Assembly: GCA_021772025.1 (NCBI GenBank)
Contig: JAETNT010000003.1
Coordinates: 62,001 to 126,000 of the forward strand
DNA length: 64,000 nt
Reading direction: 5' to 3'
From: Enterocloster bolteae
Lineage (GTDB): Bacteria; Bacillota; Clostridia; Lachnospirales; Lachnospiraceae
This document shows, one piece after another, positions 8,911-18,569 of the stretch; position 1 is the first letter of the stretch; every line of letters begins with the position of its first letter. Made by a program: the position numbers and the translations under genes. Under the pieces are notes generated by a model. The model saw only the letters and a program-made list of their open reading frames with translations. It was not told the DNA's origin and did no database searches.

Positions 8911-9644
8911 TGGGAACGATGATGCGTTTGGACAAGTTTTTAGGCCAGATGGGAAAGGGAAGCCGCAGCCAGATAAAGGAAATGGCAAAAAAGGGGCGGA
9001 TTTTTGTAAACGGTCAGATAGAGAAAAAAGCGGAGCGGAAAATCTGTCCGGAAACGGATCAGGTGACTTTAGACGGCTGCCGGATAGACTATACAGCATT
9101 TGAATATTACATGCTAAATAAACCCCAGGGCGTAGTTTCGGCCACAGAGGACGGCCGGTATCCAACTGTAATGGAGCTGATTAAAAGCGCGGTGCGAAAG
9201 GACCTGTTTCCGGTAGGGCGTCTGGATGTGGACACGGAGGGGCTGCTTCTCATTACCAATGACGGGAATTTGGCCCACCGGCTGCTTTCGCCGAAGCACC
9301 ATGTGGATAAAACTTACTATGCTCACATTTCGGGGACTCTTCCGGCTGACAGTCAAAAGCGGTTTGAGGCAGGTATTATTCTGGAGGACGGCTTGAAAAC
9401 TATGCCGGCAATTCTCACCATCCTTACTGAAAAACAGCCGGGAAAGGACCTTACTGCCGTTACCCTTACCATTCAGGAGGGAAAGTTTCATCAGGTAAAG
9501 AGAATGTTTGAAGCTCTGAGCTGCCGGGTGGTCTATTTGAAAAGACTTTCGATGGGCTCTCTGTCCTTGGATGAGAAGCTGCTCCCTGGAGAGTATCGTA
9601 AGCTTACGGAGGAAGAACTTACCGGACTGAAAAGAGGAGAATAG
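8910..9644 (+). CDS. RsuA-family pseudouridine synthase
   Basis: Isomerises uridine to pseudouridine in rRNA; 244 residues. An N-terminal S4 RNA-binding domain (MRLDKFLGQMGKGSRSQIKE) precedes the catalytic domain with VGRLDVDTEGLLLITNDG, whose Asp is the nucleophile. The chosen ATG at 8910 overlaps the previous TAA by one base. In-frame ATGs at 8901, 8919 and 8922 are alternatives, and the last lies just before the S4 domain. It probably forms an RNA-modification operon with the preceding methyltransferase. RsuA, RluB, RluE and RluF cannot be separated by eye. Confidence 0.88.
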   Translation: MGTMMRLDKFLGQMGKGSRSQIKEMAKKGRIFVNGQIEKKAERKICPETDQVTLDGCRIDYTAFEYYMLNKPQGVVSATEDGRYPTVMELIKSAVRKDLFPVGRLDVDTEGLLLITNDGNLAHRLLSPKHHVDKTYYAHISGTLPADSQKRFEAGIILEDGLKTMPAILTILTEKQPGKDLTAVTLTIQEGKFHQVKRMFEALSCRVVYLKRLSMGSLSLDEKLLPGEYRKLTEEELTGLKRGE

Positions 9645-9645
9645 A

Positions 9646-10323
9646 TTGAATAGAATAAAAGCAGTAATTTTTGATTTAGATGGCACCTTGGTTGACTCTA
9701 TGTGGATGTGGAAGGCCATTGATGTGGAATATCTGGGACGGTATGGCCATCAGTGTCCAAAAACTCTGCAAAGAGAGATTGAAGGTATGAGTTTTTCCGA
9801 GACTGCTGCCTATTTTAAAGAACATTTTGCCATACCCGAATCCTTAGAAGAGATTAAGGCGGAGTGGATCCGCATGGCTATCGATAAATACCGTCAGGAA
9901 GTTCCTTTAAAAAAGGGAGTTTTGGCCTTTTTAAAGGCCCTTAAAATTCGGGATATTAAGGCCGGAATTGCTACCAGCAACGGGAGAGAGCTGGCGGATG
10001 CAGTGCTGGAATCCTTGGGGATTTCCGGATATTTTGAGACCGTTATTGTAGGCTGCCAGGTGGCGGCGGGAAAACCGGCGCCGGATGTCTACCTGGAAGC
10101 CGCAAAAAGGCTCCATGTTATTCCGGAAGAATGTGCGGTTTTTGAGGATCTTCCTGCGGGAATTCTGGCAGGAAAACGGGCCGGAATGACGGTATTTGCG
10201 GTGGAGGATGCATTTTCCCGGGACTTAAGGGAGGAGAAGGCAAGGCTGGCCCATTACTTTATAGAGGATTTTAACCAGTTGCTGGATAAAAATGGAGATT
10301 TGAGAAACGGAGTGTTTGAATGA
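9646..10323 (+). CDS. HAD-superfamily phosphatase (beta-phosphoglucomutase-like)
   Basis: Haloacid dehalogenase-type hydrolase of 225 residues. It starts with TTG at 9646 after AGAGGAGAAT. Motif I is FDLDGTLVDS (nucleophile Asp), motif II is IATSNGRE, the motif III Lys lies in AAGKPAPDVYLEAA, and motif IV is VFEDLPAGILAGKRAGM. This is the pattern of subfamily IA phosphatases and phosphomutases. A small-molecule phosphate is the likely substrate. The ATGA overlap with the next gene shows translational coupling. Confidence 0.85.
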   Translation: MNRIKAVIFDLDGTLVDSMWMWKAIDVEYLGRYGHQCPKTLQREIEGMSFSETAAYFKEHFAIPESLEEIKAEWIRMAIDKYRQEVPLKKGVLAFLKALKIRDIKAGIATSNGRELADAVLESLGISGYFETVIVGCQVAAGKPAPDVYLEAAKRLHVIPEECAVFEDLPAGILAGKRAGMTVFAVEDAFSRDLREEKARLAHYFIEDFNQLLDKNGDLRNGVFE

Positions 10324-12203
10324 GCCGGGATTTTCTGCCTGTCAGCCGGGCGGACATGGAAAAACGAGGCTGGAAGCAATGCGATTTTGTATATATAACC
10401 GGGGATGCCTATGTGGATCATCCTTCTTTTGGCACGGCGATTATCAGCCGACTTTTGGAGGCCAAGGGCTATAAAGTTGGGATTATTTCCCAGCCGGATT
10501 GGAAGGATGACAGAAGCATTGGGATTTTAGGAGAGCCCCGTCTGGGCTTTTTAGTTTCCTCAGGAAATATGGATTCTATGGTAAACCACTACAGCGTATC
10601 CAAAAAACGCAGGAACAGCGACGCCTATACGCCAGGCGGCGTTATAGGCCGGCGCCCGGATTATGCGGCAGTGGTTTACTGCAATTTAATCCGCCGCACC
10701 TTTAAAAGGACTCCCGTTATTATCGGCGGCATTGAGGGAAGCCTGCGGCGGCTGGCCCATTATGATTATTGGTCCGACAGGCTGAAACACTCTATTTTAG
10801 TAGATTCCCAAGCGGATCTGATTTCTTACGGTATGGGGGAACATTCCATTGTAGAGATTGCCGATGCCTTGGATTCAGGCCTTAATATAAAGGATATTAC
10901 TTTTATAAATGGAACCGTTTATAAGACTGCCAGTTTAGAGACGGTGTATGACGGAGAACTTCTGCCTTCTTTTGACGAGATGAAGGCGGATAAAAAGGCC
11001 TATGCCAAAAGTTTTTACATCCAATATTTAAATACCGATTCCATTACAGGAAAGCGCCTTATAGAGCCTTATCGGGACAATCTGTATGTGGTGCAGAATC
11101 CCCCGGCAAGACCTTTATCTACAGAGGAAATGGATCAGGTTTACGGTCTTCCCTATATGCGAAAAGCCCATCCGTCTTATGAAAAAGACGGAGGCGTTCC
11201 CGCTATGGCGGAAATCAAATTTAGCCTTATCAGCAACCGGGGCTGCTTTGGCTCCTGCAGTTTCTGCGCCCTGACCTTTCATCAGGGAAGAGTAATTCAG
11301 GCCAGAAGCCATGAGTCTTTGGTGGAGGAAGCCAGGATTTTGACAGAGGATAAGGATTTTAAAGGATATATCCATGACGTAGGTGGGCCCACCGCTAATT
11401 TCCGTTATCCGTCCTGTGAAAAACAGCTTACGAAGGGAACTTGCAAACATAAGCAGTGCCTGTTTCCCAAGCCCTGCAAAAATCTGCGGGCCGACCACAC
11501 GGATTATATTGAGCTTTTAAGAAAACTGCGGGCTATTCCCAAGGTTAAAAAAGTTTTTGTCCGCTCCGGCATCCGGTTTGATTATCTCCTTGCGGATCCG
11601 GGAAAAAAGTTTTTAAAGGAGCTGTGTGAATATCACGTCAGCGGCCAGCTGAAGGTTGCGCCGGAGCATGTTTCCGACGCGGTACTAAGCAAGATGGGAA
11701 AGCCGGAGAATAAGGTGTACCGGGAATTTTGCCGGGAATATGAGAAAACCAACGAGAAACTTGGAAGAAAGCAGTATCTGGTTCCTTATTTTATGTCCTC
11801 TCACCCGGGCTCCACTATGAAAGCGGCGGTGGAGCTGGCAGAATATCTGCGGGATCTGGGTTATATGCCGGAACAGGTACAGGACTTTTATCCCACCCCT
11901 TCCACTATTTCTACCTGCATGTACTACACTGGCCTGGATCCTCGAACCATGGAACCGGTGTACGTTCCTACAAATCCTCATGAAAAGGCTATGCAGCGGG
12001 CTTTGATTCAATACCGCCGGCCGGAAAACCGTCCCTTGGTGGAGGAAGCCTTAAAATTGGCGGGAAGAACGGATCTTATCGGTTACGGGCCTAAATGCCT
12101 GATCCGGCCGGAAAAGGGATGGCATCAGGGCACTCGAAAAGAAACCCAAAAGACTATTCGCAATATCCACAAAAAAAAGAGGGAAGGGAGGAAACAGCAG
12201 TGA
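10320..12203 (+). CDS. YgiQ-family radical SAM protein
   Basis: Radical SAM iron-sulfur protein of 627 residues, the usual YgiQ length. The cluster motif CFGSCSFCAL (CxxxCxxC) lies near residue 310, after an N-terminal domain with TGDAYVDHPSFG typical of the family. The C-terminal tail is basic and Lys-rich. YgiQ proteins are widespread but their reaction is not known. The start overlaps the HAD gene (ATGA) and the end overlaps the SDR gene (GTGA). Confidence 0.92.
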   Translation: MSRDFLPVSRADMEKRGWKQCDFVYITGDAYVDHPSFGTAIISRLLEAKGYKVGIISQPDWKDDRSIGILGEPRLGFLVSSGNMDSMVNHYSVSKKRRNSDAYTPGGVIGRRPDYAAVVYCNLIRRTFKRTPVIIGGIEGSLRRLAHYDYWSDRLKHSILVDSQADLISYGMGEHSIVEIADALDSGLNIKDITFINGTVYKTASLETVYDGELLPSFDEMKADKKAYAKSFYIQYLNTDSITGKRLIEPYRDNLYVVQNPPARPLSTEEMDQVYGLPYMRKAHPSYEKDGGVPAMAEIKFSLISNRGCFGSCSFCALTFHQGRVIQARSHESLVEEARILTEDKDFKGYIHDVGGPTANFRYPSCEKQLTKGTCKHKQCLFPKPCKNLRADHTDYIELLRKLRAIPKVKKVFVRSGIRFDYLLADPGKKFLKELCEYHVSGQLKVAPEHVSDAVLSKMGKPENKVYREFCREYEKTNEKLGRKQYLVPYFMSSHPGSTMKAAVELAEYLRDLGYMPEQVQDFYPTPSTISTCMYYTGLDPRTMEPVYVPTNPHEKAMQRALIQYRRPENRPLVEEALKLAGRTDLIGYGPKCLIRPEKGWHQGTRKETQKTIRNIHKKKREGRKQQ

Positions 12204-13009
12204 AATCAGACAAGCAGCTTCAGATTGCCATTGTTACCGGAGCGTCCTCCGGTATGGGGAGGGAGACGGTAATACAACTGGCGGATCGTTTTGCCTTGCT
12301 GGATGAAATTTGGGTTCTGGCAAGGAGAGAAGACCGGCTAAGGGATCTGGATCGCCAGGTTCCGGTAAAGCTTCGGATTTTTGCCGCAGATCTGTTAAAC
12401 TTACAAGAACTGGCTCCTTTTGAGGAAGCCCTTTATCATCTTAGGCCAAACGTCCGGTTTCTGGTAAATGCCGCAGGATTTGGAAAAACCGGGCCTGTAG
12501 GAGAAGGGAACCTTACTCAGGAGACCAGTATGGTGGCGCTAAACTGTCAAGCGCTTTGCGCCGTCACTCATATGGTTCTCCCCTTTTTAGCAAAGGGCGC
12601 CAGGGTAATCCAATTTGCTTCCGCCGCCGCTTTTTTACCTCAGCCGGATTTTGCCGTTTACGCAGCTTCCAAGGCATTTGTCTTAAGCTACAGCCGGGCT
12701 TTAAACCGGGAACTGAAACCGAAGAATATCGGGGTTACGGCAGTTTGTCCGGGCCCGGTAAAAACGGAGTTTTTTCAGGCTATGGGGGAGAAAACAGCTT
12801 TAGAGGGGTATCCTATTTATAAACGTCTCATAATGGCTAAACCGGAAAGAGTGGTAAAAAAGGCCATTGAGGACAGCATTTTAAGAAAAAGCGTTTCCGT
12901 ATACGGATTTCCTGTAAAGGCCTTCTGGCTGTTTTCTAAATTGGTTCCTCATGAGTGGATTCTTTCTCTTTTAGATAGAATTAGCGGGAGAAAAGGAGAG
13001 ATAGAATGA
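12200..13009 (+). CDS. Short-chain dehydrogenase/reductase (SDR)
   Basis: NAD(P)-dependent oxidoreductase of 269 residues. The GTG at 12200 overlaps the preceding TGA and follows GGGAGGAAA; longer readings run into the upstream gene. Cofactor loop VTGASSGMGRET, NAAG motif in LVNAAGFG, catalytic YAASK (Tyr and Lys), and CPGPVKTEF. It resembles the YqjQ/DltE-like classical SDRs, which act on lipids or unknown carbonyls. Substrate not evident. Confidence 0.88.
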   Translation: MKSDKQLQIAIVTGASSGMGRETVIQLADRFALLDEIWVLARREDRLRDLDRQVPVKLRIFAADLLNLQELAPFEEALYHLRPNVRFLVNAAGFGKTGPVGEGNLTQETSMVALNCQALCAVTHMVLPFLAKGARVIQFASAAAFLPQPDFAVYAASKAFVLSYSRALNRELKPKNIGVTAVCPGPVKTEFFQAMGEKTALEGYPIYKRLIMAKPERVVKKAIEDSILRKSVSVYGFPVKAFWLFSKLVPHEWILSLLDRISGRKGEIE

Positions 13010-13575
13010 AATCAATTTCAAAAGGAAGTTATGGATACCGGAATTACCGGAAAAAGATCCAGATTATAGAGCTGGCAATAGGAATAGCCATGATTCTGGC
13101 CCAGCTTTTGGCCCGGAACTTTACCGGCAATCAGGCTGCCAGAAATATTCTCACTGTTATGGCGATTCTGACAGTTCTTCCGGTGGCGAATGTAGCATCC
13201 CCCTTTTTAGCATCTTTTCCATACTCTACACCCGGGAAAGATTTTTATAAAGCTTTGGTTCCCTATGAGGAGAAATGTGTGATTCTCTATGACTTAATCG
13301 TTACCTCTAAAGAACAGATCCTTCCTTTAGACGGGGTGGCAGTTCATCCGGCCGGAGTTTGCGCTTACTGTTCCAATCCTAAAACGGACGTAAGCAAAGC
13401 GGAAAGTTATTTAAATTCCATGTTCACTGCTCACAGACTAAAGGGAAACGTCCGAGTAGTAAAGGACTTTGGAGCGTTTGAACGGCGGCTCAAGGGTTTT
13501 AAGCCTGCCTCTGCCTATGAGGATAACGAAAGTGTAGATTATGCTATAGAACTTTTGAAAAATTTATCCATGTAG
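13006..13575 (+). CDS. Conserved membrane protein of unknown function
   Basis: Protein of 189 residues that starts in an ATGA overlap with the SDR gene. A basic N-terminus is followed by two hydrophobic segments (ELAIGIAMILAQLLA at about 22-36 and ILTVMAILTVLPVANVA at about 48-64), then a soluble domain of about 110 residues. I do not recognise the family. Tight coupling to the SDR and RluA-type genes suggests cotranscription, but gives no role. Confidence 0.6.
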   Translation: MKSISKGSYGYRNYRKKIQIIELAIGIAMILAQLLARNFTGNQAARNILTVMAILTVLPVANVASPFLASFPYSTPGKDFYKALVPYEEKCVILYDLIVTSKEQILPLDGVAVHPAGVCAYCSNPKTDVSKAESYLNSMFTAHRLKGNVRVVKDFGAFERRLKGFKPASAYEDNESVDYAIELLKNLSM

Positions 13576-13589
13576 GAGGTTTGGCTTCT

Positions 13590-14585
13590 ATGCGTCAGTT
13601 GACAGCAGGCCCCAATGAGGCGGGACAGCGTTTGGACAAGCTTTTAAGTAAATATTTAAGCCAGGCTCCCAAAAGTTTCCTTTATAAGATGATGAGAAAA
13701 AAAAATATTACCCTTAACGGCAGAAAATGCGACGGCTCTGAGCGCCTTGTCGAGGGGGATGAAATCCGAATGTTTCTGGCGGATGAAACCATTGAAAAAT
13801 TTTCCGGTTCCCATCTGACTCCGGAGCATCCGGCCCAATTCTTTGGTAACAGGCTTTGCCAAATTGTTTATGAAGACTCCCATATCTTATTAATGAATAA
13901 GCCCTCCGGCATCCTTTCCCAAAAGGCCAAAGAGTCGGATGTGTCTCTGGTGGAGATGATGATCCGGTATCTCCTGGACTCCGGTCAGATTACAGAGAAA
14001 TCACTGCAAACCTTCCGGCCTTCCGTGTGCAACCGTCTGGATCGGAACACCAGCGGGCTTATTGCGGCGGGAAAGTCTCTGAAAGGCCTGCAGATTCTTT
14101 CTCAAGCTTTTCATGACAGGACTATCCACAAATATTATCAATGCATTGTCGCAGGCTGTGTGCCTGGGCCTAAAAAAATAGAAGGCTTTTTAAAAAAGGA
14201 TCCAAAGACCAACCAGGTAACCATATCCCGGACGGCTTTTCCGGACAGCCAGCCGATTGCCACAGAATACATTCCCTTAGCCTCCGGCAGCGGCTTTACC
14301 CTCTTGCAGGTTACTCTGCTTACAGGCCGGACCCACCAGATCCGCGCTCACTTGGCTTCTATAGGGCATCCTATTGTAGGCGATGGAAAATATGGGATCA
14401 AGGCGGTGAACGAGAAAGTAAAAGAAGAATATGGCATCAGCTCCCAGCTTCTCCATTCCTGGAAACTGACCATGCCGGACAAGCTGCCGGCTCCTCTTTC
14501 CTATCTTGCCGGAAAAAGCTTTTTTGCAGACCTTCCCAAAGATTTTTTGCAGATGGCAAAAGGGGAGGGATTGATTCTTTATTGA
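13590..14585 (+). CDS. RluA-family pseudouridine synthase
   Basis: Pseudouridine synthase of 331 residues with an N-terminal S4-like domain and the catalytic motif NRLDRNTSGLI (HRLD-type, first His replaced by Asn), plus GRTHQIRAHLASIGHPI. The start at 13590 is chosen because TAGGAGG sits 9 nt upstream; the TTG at 13581 is too close to that site. The rRNA or tRNA target is not determinable. This is the second pseudouridine synthase in this stretch. Confidence 0.88.
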   Translation: MRQLTAGPNEAGQRLDKLLSKYLSQAPKSFLYKMMRKKNITLNGRKCDGSERLVEGDEIRMFLADETIEKFSGSHLTPEHPAQFFGNRLCQIVYEDSHILLMNKPSGILSQKAKESDVSLVEMMIRYLLDSGQITEKSLQTFRPSVCNRLDRNTSGLIAAGKSLKGLQILSQAFHDRTIHKYYQCIVAGCVPGPKKIEGFLKKDPKTNQVTISRTAFPDSQPIATEYIPLASGSGFTLLQVTLLTGRTHQIRAHLASIGHPIVGDGKYGIKAVNEKVKEEYGISSQLLHSWKLTMPDKLPAPLSYLAGKSFFADLPKDFLQMAKGEGLILY

Positions 14586-14610
14586 CTTTTCCTATCTCCC
14601 TTTGTACAAT
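14582..14610 (+). promoter_or_regulatory. Sigma-A-type promoter for the L,D-transpeptidase gene
   Basis: TTGACT (14582-14587), 17-bp spacer, TACAAT (14605-14610). The -35 box overlaps the stop codon of the preceding gene. Confidence 0.7.
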
Positions 14611-14644
14611 AGATGGGTAAGAAACGGAAGAAAGGAAAAGGCAT

Positions 14645-16042
14645 ATGAAAAAACCATTTTTCGGACAAAAGATTTTTTGCATGGCTGCGGCTGCCTGCCT
14701 GCTTTGGAGCGCCCCTTCTTACGGGGCTCTCTACAATACACAAAATAATACAGAGGTTTTTACAGGGGGAACTAAGATTAACGGAGTAGGAGTAGCTGGC
14801 ATGACCCCGGATGAAGCCAAGGCGCAGATAGAAGAGCTCTGCGGCGGCGGCTATACCTTGACTCTCATAGGAGCAGACGGCCGGAAGGAAATCATTGGCG
14901 GGAAGGAAATTGGATTGAAAGCAGCTCTGGGAGAAGGACTGCCTCAGATTTTGGCGGAGCAAAATGAAGGGGGCCGTATTTCCGGTCCGGCTGTAATTAA
15001 CAGTTATGATCTTCCAATGGAAACCTATTATAATGGGGAAGCGCTTAAAGGAAAGCTGGCTTCTTTAGAGCTGGTTTCCGGAGCCGATGTGAAAAAAATG
15101 GAAGATGCCAGGATTGCCGCCAATCCCAATGGAGAGGGATTTGTGATTATCCCGGAAACCGAGGGAAATGAGATTGATTTAGACAGGCTGACAGAGGCAG
15201 TTTCCGTTGCCATACTCAATCATCAGACTGCGTTGAATTTAAAAGAAGCGGGCTGTTACCGTCAGGTTCAGATCCGCTCTACAGATGAAACTTTGAAAAA
15301 CCGTCTGACAGCCATGAACCAGCTGGGGAATATAAGCATTACCTATCATTTTGGGGAAACGTCGGAGGTTCTTGACGGAACCGCCGTTTCCCCATGGATA
15401 CTGGGCACTGACGGAACTACCGTAATAGTGGATCCCAATCAGGCAGCTGCCTATGTAAGGGGATTAGCTGAGAAATATGACACAGCGGGAAAGCCCCGCT
15501 TGTTCCTTACCGCATCCGGGCAGGAAGTAACGGTTACCGGCCCTTATGGCTGGAAAATCGATCAGGCAGCAGAGACTCAGGCATTGATTGCCGCAATTAT
15601 GACCTGCCAAAGCTCAGAGAGAGAGCCGGTCTACTCTCAGACGGCCGCCAGCAGAACCGGCAATGATTATGGCATAACCTATGTGGAGGTGGATCTGGGA
15701 AATCAGCATATGTATCTGGTGGAAAACGGCCAGTGCACTTTGGACGCTCCCTTTGTGTCAGGAAACGTTTCTAAGGGATGGACTACGCCGCCGGGGATTT
15801 TTGGCCTCTCTTATAAGCAGAGAGACGCAGTGTTAAGAGGCGCAGATTATGCTTCCCCTGTAAAATACTGGATGCCCTTTAACGGAGGTATCGGGCTCCA
15901 TGATGCGGACTGGCGGGGAAGCTTTGGAGGAAGCATTTACAAGACCAGCGGTTCCCACGGCTGCATTAATCTTCCTCCCCAAAAGGCGGCAGTGCTTTTC
16001 GAGCATGTATATAAAAACATGCCGATTATCTGCCATAATTGA
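14645..16042 (+). CDS. L,D-transpeptidase (YkuD) with peptidoglycan-binding domains
   Basis: Exported cell-wall crosslinking enzyme of 465 residues. The signal peptide or anchor is the hydrophobic run after MKKPFFGQK, ending near APSYG. Residues of about 35-325 hold VanW/PG_binding_4-like repeats (for example VAGMTPDEAKAQIEEL). The C-terminal YkuD domain shows GLHDADWRG and the catalytic SGSHGCINLP motif with its Cys near residue 441. It makes 3-3 crosslinks or attaches envelope components. It has its own promoter. Confidence 0.92.
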   Translation: MKKPFFGQKIFCMAAAACLLWSAPSYGALYNTQNNTEVFTGGTKINGVGVAGMTPDEAKAQIEELCGGGYTLTLIGADGRKEIIGGKEIGLKAALGEGLPQILAEQNEGGRISGPAVINSYDLPMETYYNGEALKGKLASLELVSGADVKKMEDARIAANPNGEGFVIIPETEGNEIDLDRLTEAVSVAILNHQTALNLKEAGCYRQVQIRSTDETLKNRLTAMNQLGNISITYHFGETSEVLDGTAVSPWILGTDGTTVIVDPNQAAAYVRGLAEKYDTAGKPRLFLTASGQEVTVTGPYGWKIDQAAETQALIAAIMTCQSSEREPVYSQTAASRTGNDYGITYVEVDLGNQHMYLVENGQCTLDAPFVSGNVSKGWTTPPGIFGLSYKQRDAVLRGADYASPVKYWMPFNGGIGLHDADWRGSFGGSIYKTSGSHGCINLPPQKAAVLFEHVYKNMPIICHN

Positions 16043-16057
16043 GCCTGCCTTACCAGC

Positions 16058-16086
16058 TTGACAGACAGCGTCAATAGGGTTATAGT
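16058..16086 (+). promoter_or_regulatory. Sigma-A-type promoter for trpS
   Basis: TTGACA (16058-16063, full match), 17-bp spacer, TATAGT (16081-16086). The leader to trpS is only about 30 nt, so there is no room for a T-box. Confidence 0.75.
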
Positions 16087-16119
16087 TTTATAAGACATTA
16101 CACTGGGAGGAAGTTATTA

Positions 16120-17211
16120 ATGGGAAAGATTATTTTAACCGGCGACAGGCCTACCGGGCGCCTTCATGTAGGGCATTACGTAGGCTCTTTAAAGCGCAGG
16201 GTAGAACTGCAGAATTCAGGAGAATATGATGAGATTTTTATCATGATTGCAGATGCCCAGGCTCTTACCGATAATGCGGACAATCCCGAAAAGGTTCGTC
16301 AGAATATTATTGAGGTAGCATTGGATTACTTAGCCTGCGGATTGGATCCGGAAAAGTCCACCCTGTTTATCCAGTCTCAGATTCCTGAGCTTTGCGAGCT
16401 GTCCTTTTACTATATGAATTTGGTGACTGTATCCCGTCTCCAGAGGAATCCGACGGTAAAGTCCGAGATTCAGATGAGGAACTTTGAGGCCAGTATCCCG
16501 GTAGGCTTTTTTACCTATCCTATCAGTCAGGCGGCAGATATTACCGCCTTTCAGGCCACTACGGTCCCGGTAGGCGAGGATCAGATGCCTATGCTGGAGC
16601 AGACGAGAGAGATTGTGCACAAATTTAATACGGTATATGGGGACACCCTTACTATGCCGGATATCCTTCTGCCGGATAACAAAGCCTGTCTGCGCCTTCC
16701 CGGTACAGACGGCAAGGCCAAGATGAGCAAGTCCCTTGGAAACTGCATCTATTTATCCGATACAGAGGCAGAGGTGAAGAAAAAGATCATGTCCATGTTT
16801 ACGGATCCGAACCATCTTCGGGTAGAGGATCCGGGTCAGGTGGAAGGAAATCCTGTATTTATTTATCTGGATGCTTTCTGTAAGGATCAGCATTTTGCCC
16901 GGTATCTTCCGGATTATCAGAATCTGGATGAGCTGAAAGCTCACTATACCAGAGGCGGGCTGGGAGATGTAAAGGTAAAGAAATTCTTAAACGCAGTCCT
17001 TCAGGAAGAGTTAGAGCCTATCCGCCGGCGGAGAAAAGAATGGGAGAAGCGGATTCCGGAGGTTTACCGGATTCTGGAAGAAGGCAGCAAAAAGGCAGAG
17101 CAAGTTGCCTCTGAAACTTTGGCCTCTGTAAAGCGCTCTATGAAGATTAACTATTTTGAGGACAAGGAGCTGATTACCCAGCAGGCAAAGCGTTTCGGGG
17201 AAGAATCATAG
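16120..17211 (+). CDS. trpS: Tryptophanyl-tRNA synthetase
   Basis: Class I synthetase charging tRNA-Trp; 363 residues. The N-terminal [16 protein letters not shown] contains the HIGH-type motif HVGH. The KMSKS loop is present as AKMSKSLGN near residue 202. The start follows GGGAGGAAG. The insert and C-terminal anticodon-binding region look intact. It has its own promoter and a terminator-like hairpin after the stop. Confidence 0.96.
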   Translation: MGKIILTGDRPTGRLHVGHYVGSLKRRVELQNSGEYDEIFIMIADAQALTDNADNPEKVRQNIIEVALDYLACGLDPEKSTLFIQSQIPELCELSFYYMNLVTVSRLQRNPTVKSEIQMRNFEASIPVGFFTYPISQAADITAFQATTVPVGEDQMPMLEQTREIVHKFNTVYGDTLTMPDILLPDNKACLRLPGTDGKAKMSKSLGNCIYLSDTEAEVKKKIMSMFTDPNHLRVEDPGQVEGNPVFIYLDAFCKDQHFARYLPDYQNLDELKAHYTRGGLGDVKVKKFLNAVLQEELEPIRRRRKEWEKRIPEVYRILEEGSKKAEQVASETLASVKRSMKINYFEDKELITQQAKRFGEES

Positions 17212-17224
17212 AAAAACAAAAATA

Positions 17225-17262
17225 AAAGCAGTGAATCTAAGATGGTCCGCTGCTTTTTTCTT
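17225..17262 (+). terminator. Intrinsic terminator after trpS
   Basis: Hairpin with arms AAAGCAG and CTGCTTT followed by a T run, immediately downstream of trpS. Confidence 0.6.
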
Positions 17263-17274
17263 TGAGAGGGAATT

Positions 17275-17838
17275 ATGGATGTAAGAACACTGATTGATTT
17301 TTTAAATGCAGTTGAACCTATGAAATATAATACCCGCCACTCCTGGACCTCAGCAGGCCGCCGGGAGAGCGTAGCCGAACACAGCTGGAGACTGGCCCTT
17401 ATGGCTTATCTGGTAAAAGACGAGTTCCCGAAAGCAGATATCTCCAAGGTAATATTAATGTGCCTCTGCCACGATCTGGGGGAGGCGGTTACCGGGGATA
17501 TTCCGTCTTTTGAAAAAAACAGCGGAGATGAGAAAATAGAAGAGCAGGCGGTAAAGGGCCTTTTAAAACGCCTTCCGAAAACCTATGAGGAAGAATTAAC
17601 CGGCCTTTTCCATGAGATGAAAGAAGGAAAAACCCCGGAAGCCCGGATTTACAAGGCGCTGGATTCCATGGAATGTATCATCCAGCACAACCAGGCCCCC
17701 CTTTCCACCTGGCTTCCCTTAGAATATGAGCTGAATCTGACTTACGGAAAGGAGAACACCGCCTTCTCCCCCTATATGGAAGAGCTTCGAAAGGCAGTCA
17801 ACGAAGATACCAGAGAAAAATTAAGGGCTGAAAAATAA
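17275..17838 (+). CDS. HD-domain hydrolase, YfbR/HDDC2-like
   Basis: Metal-dependent phosphohydrolase of 187 residues. Motifs: VAEHSWRLA (first His), CLCHDLGEAVTGDIP (HD pair) and a downstream Asp around ALDSMECIIQHN. It matches the small YfbR-like 5'-deoxynucleotidase family in length and order. The ribosome site is GAGAGGGA. The gene is short, and the next gene, recU, may be cotranscribed. Confidence 0.82.
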   Translation: MDVRTLIDFLNAVEPMKYNTRHSWTSAGRRESVAEHSWRLALMAYLVKDEFPKADISKVILMCLCHDLGEAVTGDIPSFEKNSGDEKIEEQAVKGLLKRLPKTYEEELTGLFHEMKEGKTPEARIYKALDSMECIIQHNQAPLSTWLPLEYELNLTYGKENTAFSPYMEELRKAVNEDTREKLRAEK

Positions 17839-17941
17839 AAACAGGCAAAGCCAGGAAACTTGTAGTATACTATGAACACTTGGCGAGGTGTTTTCGAGCC
17901 TGGTGAGAATGCATGCCGTGCCACTTAGAAAGGAGAGGGAT

Positions 17942-18475
17942 ATGGGAACCTGGAACAGCCGGGGACTTCGGGGCTCCACACTGGAGGAGCTGATTAACCG
18001 GACCAATGACAGTTATCGGGAAAAAAAGCTGGCTTTAATTCAGAAGGTGCCGACTCCCATCACCCCTATTTCTATCGACAAGGAAAGCCGCCATATTACC
18101 CTGGCTTATTTTGAGCAAAAAAGTACGGTGGATTACATCGGAGCCGTTCAGGGGCTTCCCGTATGTTTTGATGCCAAGGAGTGCAGAACATCTACCTTTC
18201 CTTTGCAGAATATCCATCCGCATCAAATTGCTTTTATGAAAGAATTTGAAGAGCAGGGAGGGATTGCGTTTATTATCTTGTCCTTTACCGCCTTAAATGA
18301 AACCTATTATCTGCCATTTGACGCAGTATATAAATTTTGGCAGCGGATGGAAGAAGGGGGAAGGAAAAGCTTTACCTATGAAGAAGTGGATAAATCCTGG
18401 AAAATCCGCTCCCATCGGGATATGCTGATCCACTATTTGGAGCAGATCCAGATGGATTTAGAAAGAAGAGATTGA
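17942..18475 (+). CDS. recU: Holliday junction resolvase RecU
   Basis: Structure-specific endonuclease of 177 residues that resolves recombination intermediates. The N-terminus GTWNSRGLRGSTLEELIN is the RecU signature. The nuclease core includes DYIGAVQG and FDAKEC (Asp, Glu and Lys of the PD-(D/E)xK site), followed by FPLQNIHPHQIAFMKEF. The start at 17942 is chosen over a frame extension because AAGGAGAGGG precedes it and the family begins there. RecU genes often adjoin a pbp gene; here it lies next to the his operon instead. Confidence 0.94.
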   Translation: MGTWNSRGLRGSTLEELINRTNDSYREKKLALIQKVPTPITPISIDKESRHITLAYFEQKSTVDYIGAVQGLPVCFDAKECRTSTFPLQNIHPHQIAFMKEFEEQGGIAFIILSFTALNETYYLPFDAVYKFWQRMEEGGRKSFTYEEVDKSWKIRSHRDMLIHYLEQIQMDLERRD

Positions 18476-18500
18476 CAGATTCTCCGCTATCTTTTATAAT
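18472..18500 (+). promoter_or_regulatory. Perfect consensus promoter of the his operon
   Basis: TTGACA (18472-18477), exactly 17 bp, TATAAT (18495-18500). The -35 box overlaps the recU stop. The leader is about 60 nt and holds no T-box or obvious attenuator. Confidence 0.85.
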
Positions 18501-18569
18501 AAATCAATCGCGTTATCGAATTATCACTTTACCATGAGAAAGTAAAAGCGTTTCAGGAGGCAGCCTTCT

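Noticed and set aside
9114..9719. Minus-strand frame of 201 codons across the RsuA-type and HAD genes
   Set aside because: Antisense to two recognised enzymes; low-complexity translation.
18476..18569. T-box or attenuator ahead of the his operon
   Set aside because: The leader is about 60 nt and shows no specifier stem, T-box sequence or terminator pair.
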